NCBI GenBank assembly: GCA_035649275.1
Contig: DASRJW010000141.1
Location: 26,932 to 90,931 of the forward strand
Length of the DNA: 64,000 nt
Direction of reading: 5' to 3'
Source: Candidatus Krumholzibacteriia bacterium
GTDB lineage: Bacteria > Krumholzibacteriota > Krumholzibacteriia > G020349025
Shown here: positions 51,208-59,748 of the stretch, in pieces
Layout: every line of letters begins with the position of its first letter
Position numbering within the stretch: position 1 is the first letter of the stretch
The notes under the pieces: model-generated
The model's database searches: none
Seen by the model: only the letters and a program-made list of their open reading frames with translations
What the model was told of the DNA's origin: nothing
Translations under genes and position numbers: made by a program

Positions 51208-52221
51208 GTGCCCACGGTGCTCAGCGGCATGCGTCCCACCGGGCGGTTGCATCTCGGCAACTACACCGGGGCCCTGGAGAACTGGTTGCAATACCAGAAC
51301 CAGTACGAGTCGTACTTCATGGTGGCCGACCTGCACGCCCTGACCACCGACCTGGACACGAAACAGATCGCCGCCCAAACGCGGGAGATGGTGATCGACT
51401 GGCTGGCGGCGGGACTGGACCCGGAGCGGGCCCCGCTCTTCGTGCAGTCCCAGGTGCCGGAGCACTCCGAGCTGCACCTTCTCTTCTCCATGCTCATCTC
51501 GCTCTCCCGGCTCGAGCGCAACCCCACGGTGAAGGATCAGGTGCGCGACCTGGGCCTGGAGGAAACCGTCAGCTATGGCCACATCGGCTACCCGGTGCTG
51601 CAGGCCGCGGACATCTTGCTCTACAAGGGCGATTTGGTACCGGTGGGGGAAGACCAGGCGCCGCACGTGGAGATGACCCGGGAGATCGCCCGGCGCTTCA
51701 ACAACACCTTCGGCAACGTCTTCCCCATCCCCGAGACCAAGCTCACCCTGTTCGCCCGCTTCCCGGGCATCGACGGGCAGCGCATGAGCAAGTCGCTCGG
51801 CAACACGGTGGAGTTCACCGCGCCGCCGGAGGCGATCCAGCAGCGCCTGCGCCGTACCGCTATCGATCCGCAGCGGGTGCGCCAGGACGACCCCGGCCAT
51901 CCCGAAGCGTGCACGGTCTTCGTCTACCACCAGCGCTTCTCGCCGGCGGCGGCGCTGCCGACCATCGCCAACGAATGCCGCGCCGGAGCAAAGGTGCGCA
52001 GCTGCTTCGACTGCAAGATGGAAGCGGCCGAGAACATCGCCGCCACCTTCGCCACGGCGCGGCAGCGGCGCGCGGGGCTGGAAGCGGAGCCGGAGAAGCT
52101 GGACACGATCCTGCGCCACGGCAACGAGCGGGCCCGCGCTCGCGCCGAGGCCACCATGCGCGAGGTGCGGGCCGTCATGGGGCTGGGCGGCCTGCGGCGG
52201 CCGCCGGGAGGGGAAGCATGA
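51208..52221 (+). CDS. trpS: Tryptophanyl-tRNA synthetase
   Basis: A 337-residue class I synthetase. The HIGH-type motif is GRLHLGNYTGAL and the KMSKS-type motif is QRMSKSLGN. GTG 51208 is the start: AAGGAG lies seven bases before it and the family begins PTVLSGMRPTG. The upstream in-frame extension to 51169 lacks conservation. The stop overlaps the scpA ATG (ATGA). Confidence 0.96.
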   Translation: MPTVLSGMRPTGRLHLGNYTGALENWLQYQNQYESYFMVADLHALTTDLDTKQIAAQTREMVIDWLAAGLDPERAPLFVQSQVPEHSELHLLFSMLISLSRLERNPTVKDQVRDLGLEETVSYGHIGYPVLQAADILLYKGDLVPVGEDQAPHVEMTREIARRFNNTFGNVFPIPETKLTLFARFPGIDGQRMSKSLGNTVEFTAPPEAIQQRLRRTAIDPQRVRQDDPGHPEACTVFVYHQRFSPAAALPTIANECRAGAKVRSCFDCKMEAAENIAATFATARQRRAGLEAEPEKLDTILRHGNERARARAEATMREVRAVMGLGGLRRPPGGEA

Positions 52222-52997
52222 CCTACGTCGTCAAGCTCGAGCAGTTCGAGGGTCCCCTCGATCTGCTGCTGTATCTCATCCAGCGCGAGGAGATGGACAT
52301 CTACGACATCCCCATCGCGCGCATCACCGAGCAGTACTTGCGGCACGTGGAGATGCTGGAGCGCCTGGATCTCGGCATCGCCGGGGATTTCCTGGTCATG
52401 GCGGCCACGCTGCTGCGCATCAAGGCGCGACTGCTGCTGCCGGTGCAGCGCCCGGGGGAGGAGAACGAGGAGGATCCCCGCGCCGAGCTCGTGCAACGCC
52501 TGCTGGAGTACAAGAAGTTCAAGGAAGCGGCGCAGAAGCTGGAGGACCGGGAGCGCGACAGCTTGCGCACCTACACGCGCCCCTTCGATGCGGCGCTGCT
52601 GGAGGAAGCGAAGGAGCACGGCGAGGAGGAGATCTTCAGCGTCGACCTGCCGCGGCTGATGCAGGCCCTGCAAGGCGTGTTGCGCCGCTTCGAGATCGTC
52701 ACCACCCACGAAGTGGTGCTCGAGCCGGTGCACCTGGAGGAACGCACCGCCTGGCTACAGTCCCGGTTGCAAGAGGCCGGGCGCCTGCGCTTCGGTGACG
52801 TGTTCGAAGGGGCGCGTTCGCGCCTCGAGGTCATCGTCACCTTCATGGCGCTCCTCGAGCTCATCAAGGCGCGGGCCTTGAAGGCGCACCAAGCGGAGAG
52901 CTTCAGCGACCTGTGGATCTTCCCGGCCGATCGCGCTCCCGAGCGCGACGCTCGGCGGGAGGACAGCTCGACAGCCGGGGTGGAGAACGAAGCATGA
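52218..52997 (+). CDS. scpA: Segregation and condensation protein A
   Basis: A 259-residue kleisin that bridges the SMC heads in the chromosome-condensing SMC-ScpAB complex. LEQFEGPLDLLLYLIQREEM is the hallmark start, then LVMAATLLRIKARLLLP. The C-terminal winged helix includes RLEVIVTFMALLELIKAR. It is linked by ATGA overlaps to trpS and to scpB. Confidence 0.96.
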   Translation: MTYVVKLEQFEGPLDLLLYLIQREEMDIYDIPIARITEQYLRHVEMLERLDLGIAGDFLVMAATLLRIKARLLLPVQRPGEENEEDPRAELVQRLLEYKKFKEAAQKLEDRERDSLRTYTRPFDAALLEEAKEHGEEEIFSVDLPRLMQALQGVLRRFEIVTTHEVVLEPVHLEERTAWLQSRLQEAGRLRFGDVFEGARSRLEVIVTFMALLELIKARALKAHQAESFSDLWIFPADRAPERDARREDSSTAGVENEA

Positions 52998-53824
52998 GCC
53001 TCAAAGCCGAAATCGAAGCGCTGCTCTTCGCCAGCGAAGCGCCGCTCTCGCTGGCCCGACTGCAGGAGGTCCTCCCGGAGACGGCGCGGGCGGACATCCA
53101 GGCCGCGCTCGAAACACTGGAGCGGGATTACGCCGCCGACGACCGCGCCATCCGCATGCAGCGCGTGGCTGGCGGTTACCAGCTGTGCACGCGACCGGAG
53201 CTGGCGGACGTGGTGCGCCGGCTCTTCGTCGGCAAGCGCCGCGTGCGCCTCACCCGGCCCGCCCTGGAAGTGCTGGCGATCATCGCCTACAAGCAACCCA
53301 CCACGCGCCCGGAGATCGACGCCATCCGCGGCGTCGGCAGCGGCGGCGTCGTGGAGACCCTGCTCGAGCGCAACCTGGTGCGCATCGCCGGCCGCGCCGA
53401 CAGCGTCGGCCGGCCGTTGCTCTACGCCACGACGCCGGAGTTCCTCCAGTACCTGGGTCTCGACTCGCTCCACGACCTGCCGAGCTTGGAGGAGTTGGAA
53501 GCGATGCTGGCAGCGCGGGAGGAAGAAACCCGCCGCCTCGAAGAGGAGGAGGCGCAGGAGCTGGCGACGGCGCCCGCCGCCGAACCGGCGAGCGAGGAAG
53601 GACGCTTCGCCGCCGCGCGGATGGAAGAGAAGCTGCGGCAGCAGAACCTGCCGACGCTGGAGGATCTCGACGCCGAGCTGGAGGCCCGAGGCGAGGCCAT
53701 CGAGACCTTGACCGCGCAGGTGGGGCTGGAACGGCGCGACCGCCGCAGTAGCGCGCCGCCGGCGCCGGCCGCGCCGGAGGACGACGGCGAGGAGCCACCC
53801 GCGGCGGAACCGGACGCCGGCTGA
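52994..53824 (+). CDS. scpB: Segregation and condensation protein B
   Basis: A 276-residue protein with two winged-helix domains that binds ScpA. LKAEIEALLFASEAPLSLAR, then LTRPALEVLAIIAYKQPTTR and IRGVGSGGVVETLLERNLV are diagnostic. After about residue 180 it has an unusual 95-residue acidic and Ala-rich coiled tail (EEEETRRLEEEEAQELAT type), absent from the roughly 190-residue standard form. The start is the ATG overlapping the scpA stop. Confidence 0.95.
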   Translation: MSLKAEIEALLFASEAPLSLARLQEVLPETARADIQAALETLERDYAADDRAIRMQRVAGGYQLCTRPELADVVRRLFVGKRRVRLTRPALEVLAIIAYKQPTTRPEIDAIRGVGSGGVVETLLERNLVRIAGRADSVGRPLLYATTPEFLQYLGLDSLHDLPSLEELEAMLAAREEETRRLEEEEAQELATAPAAEPASEEGRFAAARMEEKLRQQNLPTLEDLDAELEARGEAIETLTAQVGLERRDRRSSAPPAPAAPEDDGEEPPAAEPDAG

Positions 53825-53834
53825 AGGCGAGAGC

Positions 53835-54566
53835 ATGCGCTTGAACCGTTATCTGGCCGCGTGCGGCCTCGGCAGCCGCCGCGGCTGCGACGCTTTGATC
53901 GAGAGCGGTCGAGTGCGGGTCAACGGCGAGCCCGGGCAGTTCGGAACCCAGATTGGTCCCGCCGACCGGGTCACCGTGGACGGCGCCGAGGTCCGCCCTC
54001 ACTCTGGTGGCGTGTGGATGCTCCACAAGCCAGCGGGCGTCGTCAGCACCGCCCGCGATCCCCAGGGCCGGCCGACGGTGCTCGATTTCGTCAAGCAGCA
54101 CGGCATCACGGCGCGTCTCTTCCCGGTCGGGCGCCTGGATCGAGACACCACCGGGCTCCTCCTCCTCACCGACGACGGCGACCTCGCCTTCAAGCTCACC
54201 CATCCTTCCTGGGGGATGGAGAAGGAGTACGAAGCAGAGGTCGGACGGGCCCTCACGCCGGCGGAGCTGGAGAGCTTGCAGAGCGGCGTCGACCTCGACG
54301 ACGGCCGCACCGCCCCGTGCCAGGTCCAGCTGGAAACGAGCGCGAGCGGCATCGTCCTTCGCTTGGTCCTGCACGAGGGCCGCAAGCGGCAGATCCGCCG
54401 CATGCTGCAGGCTCTCGCCGTTCCGCTCCTGCACTTGCACCGCGTCCGTGTCGGCCCGCTCCATCTCGCCGCTCTGCCGCCGGGGTCGCTCCGCTCTCTC
54501 GATGCCGCCGAACGGGCGGCGTTGCAGACGGCGCGCGTCGCCCCCGCGCCTTCGGCGCCCGCCTGA
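53835..54566 (+). CDS. rluB: RsuA/RluB-family pseudouridine synthase
   Basis: A 243-residue rRNA-modifying enzyme. An S4 RNA-binding domain (RLNRYLAACGLGSRRGCDAL) precedes the catalytic domain with D102 in GRLDRDTTGLLLLTDDGDLA. The end of the domain is EGRKRQIRRMLQAL. The position after scpB, where rluB stands in many bacteria, favours RluB (23S U2605) over RsuA; sequence alone does not settle it. Confidence 0.88.
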   Translation: MRLNRYLAACGLGSRRGCDALIESGRVRVNGEPGQFGTQIGPADRVTVDGAEVRPHSGGVWMLHKPAGVVSTARDPQGRPTVLDFVKQHGITARLFPVGRLDRDTTGLLLLTDDGDLAFKLTHPSWGMEKEYEAEVGRALTPAELESLQSGVDLDDGRTAPCQVQLETSASGIVLRLVLHEGRKRQIRRMLQALAVPLLHLHRVRVGPLHLAALPPGSLRSLDAAERAALQTARVAPAPSAPA

Positions 54567-54578
54567 GAGGGGAGCCGG

Positions 54579-55628
54579 ATGCGCATCGTCTTCCGCCCCA
54601 ATGCCACGAAACGCCAGGTGGATCGGGTCGAGCGCTTGCTGCAGCAGCTGCGCTGCCGCACGCGCCGTTCCCGCGGCGCCGACGGCCTGGTGCTCGGCGT
54701 CATCGGCGACGCCACGCTCCTCCAGGATCGCCAGGTGGAGCTGCTCCCCGGTGTCGCCGCCATTCTGCCCTTCACGCGACCCTACAAGCAGGCGAGCCGC
54801 GAGTACTGCCAGGAGGATTCGGTCGTCCCGGTGGGGGAAGTCGCCATCGGCGGGGGTCGCGTCGTGGTCATGGCCGGGCCCTGTTCGGTGGAGACCCGGG
54901 AAGGACTCTTCGAGGTGGCGCGGCGCGTGCAGGCCGCCGGAGCTTCGGTGCTGCGCGGCGGCGCCTTCAAGCCCCGCACCTCGCCCTACTCGTTCCAGGG
55001 CCTCGGACGGGAAGGCTTGGAGCTCCTGCGCGAGGCGAGCACCGCCACCGGTCTCGCCGTGGTGACGGAGGTCATGGACACGCGCCACGTGGAGCTCGTG
55101 TCGCGCTATGCCGACATCTTGCAGATCGGGGCGCGCAACGTGCAGAACTTCGATCTGCTGCGCGAGATCGGTCAAAGCGGCAAGCCCGTCCTCCTCAAGC
55201 GCGGCCTGATGACCACCATCGAGGAATACCTTCTCTGCGCCGAGTACATCCTCTCCGAGGGCAACGACAAGGTGGTGCTCTGCGAGCGCGGCATCCGCAC
55301 CTTCGACAGCAGCACGACGCGCAACACCCTCGATCTCTGCGCCGTGCCCGTGATCCACGCCTTGAGCCACCTGCCCGTCATCGTGGACCCGAGCCATGGC
55401 ACCGGGGACTGGCGCTTCGTGTCGCCGATGGCGCGGGCCGCCATCGCCGCCGGCGCCGACGGCCTCATGATCGAAGTGCACCCGCGGCCGGCAGAAGCCT
55501 TCAGCGACGGCCCGCAATCGCTGACGCCGCAACGCTTCGAGAAGCTCATGGTGGAGCTGGCGACGCTGGCCCGCGTCCTCGGCCGGCAGCTCGATCGTTG
55601 CGACCCGTCCGGGAAGGACGGGGCATGA
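54579..55628 (+). CDS. aroF: 3-Deoxy-7-phosphoheptulonate synthase (AroF-beta type)
   Basis: A 349-residue DAHP synthase that opens the shikimate pathway from PEP and erythrose 4-phosphate. The first 75 residues are a ferredoxin-like regulatory domain (MRIVFRPNATKRQVDRVERL), as in Thermotoga-type enzymes inhibited by Tyr/Phe. The barrel has MAGPCSVE, GGAFKPRTSPYSFQG, GARNVQNFDLL, KRGLMTTIEEYL and VDPSHGTGD. A GGGGAG ribosome site precedes ATG 54579. Its stop overlaps the next gene by ATGA. trpS in the same operon is another aromatic-related gene. Confidence 0.95.
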   Translation: MRIVFRPNATKRQVDRVERLLQQLRCRTRRSRGADGLVLGVIGDATLLQDRQVELLPGVAAILPFTRPYKQASREYCQEDSVVPVGEVAIGGGRVVVMAGPCSVETREGLFEVARRVQAAGASVLRGGAFKPRTSPYSFQGLGREGLELLREASTATGLAVVTEVMDTRHVELVSRYADILQIGARNVQNFDLLREIGQSGKPVLLKRGLMTTIEEYLLCAEYILSEGNDKVVLCERGIRTFDSSTTRNTLDLCAVPVIHALSHLPVIVDPSHGTGDWRFVSPMARAAIAAGADGLMIEVHPRPAEAFSDGPQSLTPQRFEKLMVELATLARVLGRQLDRCDPSGKDGA

Positions 55629-57118
55629 GCGCCGGGATCGGTGCGCGCTTCGCCTTCCGCCCCGGCGAACGGGAGTCGCTCGCGGCCCGGGCTGCCGCCC
55701 GCGCCGCGGCGCTGCGCCGGCTCGTCATCGCCATCGATGGTCCCGCCGGGGCGGGGAAGAGCACCACGGCGCGTGGCGTGGCGGCGCGGCTCGGCCTGCG
55801 CTATCTCGACACCGGCGCGCTCTACCGCGCGGTGACCTTGGCAGCGCAACGGTCGGGGGTGGAGCCAGGCGACGAGGCGGCCCTCGCCGCGCTGGTGCAG
55901 ACGGCCCGGCTGCGCGTCGAGTCCGACGCCGCCGGGCAGCGTGTGTATCTCGGGGACGAAGACGTGAGTGGCGCGATCCGCCATCCGCAGGTGACGGCGA
56001 TGGTGTCGCAGGTGAGCGCTTGGCCCGCGGTGCGAGCTGCCATGCTCGACCTGCAGCGCCGCTTGGCGGCGGCGGGCGGCACGGTGATGGAGGGGCGGGA
56101 CATCGGCAGCGTCGTCTTGCCCCAGGCGGACCTGAAGATCTTCCTCACCGCCGACGTCGCCGCCCGCGCCGCGCGGCGGCAGGAGGAGGAAGCCGCCCGC
56201 GGCAACGCGCGGCCGCGACAAGCGGTGGAGGAGGAGATCGAAGCGCGGGACCGCGCCGACACGACGCGCTCTTCCGCGCCGCTCCGCCGCACCGCCGGCG
56301 CCATCGAGCTGGACACCACCGAGCTCGGGATCGAAGCGCAGCTCGACGCCGTGGTGGCGCTCGCGCTCCGCTGTGTCGAAGCGGGAACGACGACGGCGGC
56401 AGCACACACCTTCGTCCCCGAGGACTGGGCCCAGCCGGGTTACCGGCCCTTTCGCCGCCGGCGCTTCCGCTGCGCCCACGTTTTGATCAGCTCCTTTTTC
56501 CGCGCCGCCTGCGGCTTGCGCTGCGAGGTGCACCCCGCCTCCCGGCTGACTGGCAGCGCCCTCGTCGCCTGCAATCACATCTCCGGCCTGGATCCGCCGC
56601 TCGCCGGCGCCTCCGTGCCCTTCGAGTCCTGCTTCGTCGCCAAGAGCGAGCTCTTCCGCAGCGGCGCCTTCGGCTGGCTCATCGGTCTGTTCAATGCATT
56701 CCCGATCCAGCGAGGCACGGCGGATTACGCCGCCCTCGATCGCGCCGTGGCGCTGCTGCAGGCGGGCGAGAACGTCCTCATGTTTCCGGAAGGCACACGC
56801 CAGAAGCCCGGCCGGCTCGGCAGGTCGCGCTGGGGCTTCGGTTACGTCGCCCGCCGCGCCGGGCGGCCCATCGTCCCCGTCTTCGTCCGCGGCAGCCGCG
56901 ACCGCCGGCCACGCTTCCTGCGCCGCCAGCCGCTGGAGGTGTGGGTCGGCGAACCCTTCGTCCTCGGCGCACTCTCCGACGACCCGGACGGTTACGCCCA
57001 GGCAGGGGCGCTCGCCATGGAGCACATCGCCGGGTTGATGCTGCGCTCCGCTGCCCGCGTCCCCCTCGCCGGGCTCGAACTTCCCGGCATTTTCGCCCCC
57101 GCCGGCCCCGAGCCCTGA
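55625..57118 (+). CDS. Cytidylate kinase - acyltransferase (PlsC) fusion protein
   Basis: A 497-residue two-domain protein. Residues 32-250 are cytidylate kinase (CMP/dCMP to CDP/dCDP): P-loop GPAGAGKST (39-47), DTGALYRAVTL, EGRDIGSVVLP and ARDRADTTRSSAPL. Residues 280-497 are a PlsC-type 1-acylglycerol-3-phosphate acyltransferase: NHISGLD (N317 to D323) is the NHX4D motif and FPEGTR (387-392) the second, with GLFNAFPIQRG between. The join near residues 250-280 is open and in frame with no start of its own for plsC. cmk, plsC and rpsA are neighbours in other bacteria, so this looks like a true fusion. It would couple CTP supply with phosphatidic acid synthesis. Confidence 0.92.
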   Translation: MSAGIGARFAFRPGERESLAARAAARAAALRRLVIAIDGPAGAGKSTTARGVAARLGLRYLDTGALYRAVTLAAQRSGVEPGDEAALAALVQTARLRVESDAAGQRVYLGDEDVSGAIRHPQVTAMVSQVSAWPAVRAAMLDLQRRLAAAGGTVMEGRDIGSVVLPQADLKIFLTADVAARAARRQEEEAARGNARPRQAVEEEIEARDRADTTRSSAPLRRTAGAIELDTTELGIEAQLDAVVALALRCVEAGTTTAAAHTFVPEDWAQPGYRPFRRRRFRCAHVLISSFFRAACGLRCEVHPASRLTGSALVACNHISGLDPPLAGASVPFESCFVAKSELFRSGAFGWLIGLFNAFPIQRGTADYAALDRAVALLQAGENVLMFPEGTRQKPGRLGRSRWGFGYVARRAGRPIVPVFVRGSRDRRPRFLRRQPLEVWVGEPFVLGALSDDPDGYAQAGALAMEHIAGLMLRSAARVPLAGLELPGIFAPAGPEP

Positions 57119-57161
57119 CCCTGAGGCCCTCCAGACCCTGGCGGTCCGGGCCGTTCCGGCC

Positions 57162-57190
57162 TTGCGATCCTGGACGGAGGTTGCTAGGGT
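57162..57190 (+). promoter_or_regulatory. Promoter of rpsA
   Basis: TTGCGA (57162-57167), a 17-base spacer and TAGGGT (57185-57190). Start near 57197 places the hairpin at 57196-57225 at the very 5' end of the mRNA. Confidence 0.5.
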
Positions 57191-57195
57191 AGCTC

Positions 57196-57225
57196 GATTG
57201 TCCCCCAATATTTTTCGGGGAAATC
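57196..57225 (+). promoter_or_regulatory. 5' leader hairpin of rpsA
   Basis: GATT-G-TCCCC (57196-57205) pairs with GGGGA-AATC (57217-57225): nine pairs with one bulged G and an AT-rich loop. It lies in an unusually AT-rich leader, 11 bases before AAGGAGG. S1 represses its own mRNA in E. coli through leader structure, so this may be a similar site or a 5' stabiliser. Confidence 0.5.
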
Positions 57226-57252
57226 TTTATGAATTAAGGAGGAATCCGCTTC

Positions 57253-59271
57253 ATGCTGGACGAGAGTCACACGCTCCGCAACGAGGAATCGAGGCGCGCC
57301 GAGCGCGCGCCGGAAGGAGGTGACACTCCAGGGTCGCGGGGCGCAGGGCGAGAGTCCAGGACCGCCACGGCGACCTCGGACTCCGGGCCGCGGCGTCGCG
57401 GTCCGCGGGACGACAGCCGAGGGGGCTGGCGTGGTCGCAGTGGCGGCCACGGCCGCCGGGGCTTCGACGACGAGGAAGAGGAGCGCCGGCCCAAGAAGCG
57501 CACGCCGGCGGCGCAGGTGAAGCCGTTCAACTTCGAGTTCGACGATCCCGACGCCCAGGCGCTGACGCGCGATGCCTTCCTCAAGCAGGTGCTGGAGTAC
57601 GACGAGACGCTGCGCGATTTCGGCGAGGGCGAGATCGTCAAGGGCACCATCGTCGGCATCGGGCCGGTCGAAGTGCTCATGGACATCGGCTTCAAGAGCG
57701 AAGGCGCCATCCCCATCGCCGAGTTCGACAATCCGGCGGAGCTCGTGGTGGGCCAGTCCTTCGAGGTCTACCTCGAGAAGATGGAGAATCAGGACGGTCT
57801 CATCGTCCTCTCCAAGACGCGCGCCGACTTCCTCAAGGTCTGGGACCGGATCAAGGCCGCTTACGACAGCACCGAAACGGTGAAGGGCACGGTGGACCGC
57901 CGCATCAAGGGCGGCCTCGTGGTCAAGCTCTACGGTGTCGACGCCTTCCTGCCGGGTTCGCAGGTGGCGCTACGGCAGGTGCCGAATCTCGATGCCCTGA
58001 TCGGCCAGGAGCTGGAGTTCCGCATCATCAAGCTCAACAAGCGCCGGCGCAACATCGTCGTCTCCCGTCGGGTCGTCCTCGAGGAGGAGCGCACCAAGCA
58101 GAAGACGAAGATCATCGCCGAGCTGGAGAAGGGGCAGATCCGCAAGGGCGCGGTGAAGAACATCACCGACTTCGGCGCCTTCGTGGACCTGGGCGGCATC
58201 GACGGCCTCTTGCACCTCACCGACCTCTCCTGGGGGCGGGTGGCGCACCCGAGCGAGGTCGTCTCCATCGGCCAAGAGCTCGAGGTCAAGGTCCTCGACT
58301 TCGACCGAGACCGCGAGCGCATCTCCCTCGGTCTCAAGCAGTTGCAGCCGTACCCGTGGAAGGAAGTGGCGGAGAAATACCCGGTGGGCACGCGGGTCAA
58401 GGGCAAGGTCGTGTCGATCACGGACTATGGCGCCTTCGTGGAGTTGGAGCGCGGCGTCGAGGGCCTGATCCACATCTCCGAGATGTCCTGGACCAAGCAC
58501 GTGCGCCATCCCTCCAAGATCGTCTCCGTGGGCAACGAGATCGAGGTCATGGTGCTGAAGATCGACCCGGAGAACGAGAAGATCTCCCTCGGTCTGAAGC
58601 AGACCGAGCCGGATCCCTGGGAGACGCTGGCGGAGAAGTACCCGCCCGGCACCTCCCTCGAGGGCAAGGTGCGCAACCTGACCAACTTCGGTGCCTTCGT
58701 CGAGATCGAGGAAGGCATCGATGGCCTGGTGCACATCTCCGACATGTCCTGGACCAAGCGCGTCCGCCACCCGAGTGAAGTGGTGAAGAAGGGCGACGTG
58801 GTGCGGGTCAAGGTCCTGGAGGTCAACCGCGAGAGCCGGCGCATCAGCCTCGGCATCAAGCAGACCATGGACGATCCCTGGGACGACCTGGCGCGGGAAT
58901 ACATCGTCGGGACCGTGCTCGAGGGAACGACGGAACGTCTCCTGGATCGCGGCATCGTTGTGGAGCTGCGTTCAGGCGTCGAGGGCTTCGTCCCCGTCTC
59001 GCACCTCCTGCCGGAGGACATCAAGAAGCCCGCCGAGTACTTCGGTGTCGGCGAGCGGATCCCCCTCAAGGTGATCAAGATGGACCCGGCGAACCGGCGT
59101 ATCGTGCTTTCCGTGCGCGCTTACATGGAGGATGCCACCGCCGAGGATCTGGCCGCCTTCAACGCCAAGTTCGGCACCCGGCGGCCGATCTCCGAAGAGG
59201 ATTCCAGCAACGGTCGCGAGGGCGACGCGGAGCTCGTCGCCGCCGAGGAAATGGACGACGACGAACTCTGA
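57253..59271 (+). CDS. rpsA: 30S ribosomal protein S1
   Basis: A 672-residue mRNA-binding ribosomal protein with six S1 repeats, the clearest being GKVVSITDYGAFVELERGVE, GLIHISEMSWTKHVRHPS and RNLTNFGAFVEIEEG. Before them is a basic, Arg/Gly/Ser-rich extension of about 90 residues (RGGWRGRSGGHGRRG), longer than in the roughly 560-residue E. coli protein and RGG-like, so likely another RNA contact. The tail is acidic. AAGGAGG stands before ATG 57253. It has its own promoter after the cmk-plsC gene. Confidence 0.96.
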   Translation: MLDESHTLRNEESRRAERAPEGGDTPGSRGAGRESRTATATSDSGPRRRGPRDDSRGGWRGRSGGHGRRGFDDEEEERRPKKRTPAAQVKPFNFEFDDPDAQALTRDAFLKQVLEYDETLRDFGEGEIVKGTIVGIGPVEVLMDIGFKSEGAIPIAEFDNPAELVVGQSFEVYLEKMENQDGLIVLSKTRADFLKVWDRIKAAYDSTETVKGTVDRRIKGGLVVKLYGVDAFLPGSQVALRQVPNLDALIGQELEFRIIKLNKRRRNIVVSRRVVLEEERTKQKTKIIAELEKGQIRKGAVKNITDFGAFVDLGGIDGLLHLTDLSWGRVAHPSEVVSIGQELEVKVLDFDRDRERISLGLKQLQPYPWKEVAEKYPVGTRVKGKVVSITDYGAFVELERGVEGLIHISEMSWTKHVRHPSKIVSVGNEIEVMVLKIDPENEKISLGLKQTEPDPWETLAEKYPPGTSLEGKVRNLTNFGAFVEIEEGIDGLVHISDMSWTKRVRHPSEVVKKGDVVRVKVLEVNRESRRISLGIKQTMDDPWDDLAREYIVGTVLEGTTERLLDRGIVVELRSGVEGFVPVSHLLPEDIKKPAEYFGVGERIPLKVIKMDPANRRIVLSVRAYMEDATAEDLAAFNAKFGTRRPISEEDSSNGREGDAELVAAEEMDDDEL

Positions 59272-59396
59272 GCCGGAAGCGTGCCGCGCTGGGGGAGGGG
59301 GCCTCGCCGCCCCTCTCCCGGCGGCGGTGCGCGTTGTGCCGCGCCGGTCGGGGCCGGCGGAAGGGCGCAGGGCCGGCGGCTGGAGGTGCAGCGCCC

Positions 59397-59732
59397 GTGT
59401 GGCTGGTGCGTAGCCTGCTCGTGTTCGTCGTGGTCGCTTCGGTGCTCGCACTCGCCGTCGTCAACGTGGAGCACCACACCTCGCTCACACTCTTCACCCG
59501 CACCTATCAGAACCTGGCGCTCAACGTCGTTCTCTTCTGTGCCATGCTCTGCGGCGCCATCCTGGTCTTCGGCCTCATGGTGTTCCGGGAGTTCGCGTTG
59601 CGCAACGAGATCCGCCGCCTGCGGCGCGAGAACCTGCGCCTCGACGACGAGATCACCGCGCTACGCAACTTGCCCCTGGCTGGTCTGGACACCGCCAGGG
59701 AAACCCCGGGTTCACGGCCCGCGGAGCGCTGA
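59397..59732 (+). CDS. LapA-domain membrane protein
   Basis: A 111-residue protein with two membrane helices (VRSLLVFVVVASVLALAVVN and LNVVLFCAMLCGAILVFGLM) and a cytoplasmic coiled tail (RNEIRRLRRENLRLDDEITA). This is the LapA (DUF1049) layout; LapA works with LapB in controlling LPS synthesis in enterobacteria. The start is GTG 59397 behind GGAGG; ATG 59334 gives an unconserved extension. It is followed at once by a LapB-like gene, which supports the call. Confidence 0.8.
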   Translation: MWLVRSLLVFVVVASVLALAVVNVEHHTSLTLFTRTYQNLALNVVLFCAMLCGAILVFGLMVFREFALRNEIRRLRRENLRLDDEITALRNLPLAGLDTARETPGSRPAER

Positions 59733-59748
59733 AGCCGGGAGGGCTGTC

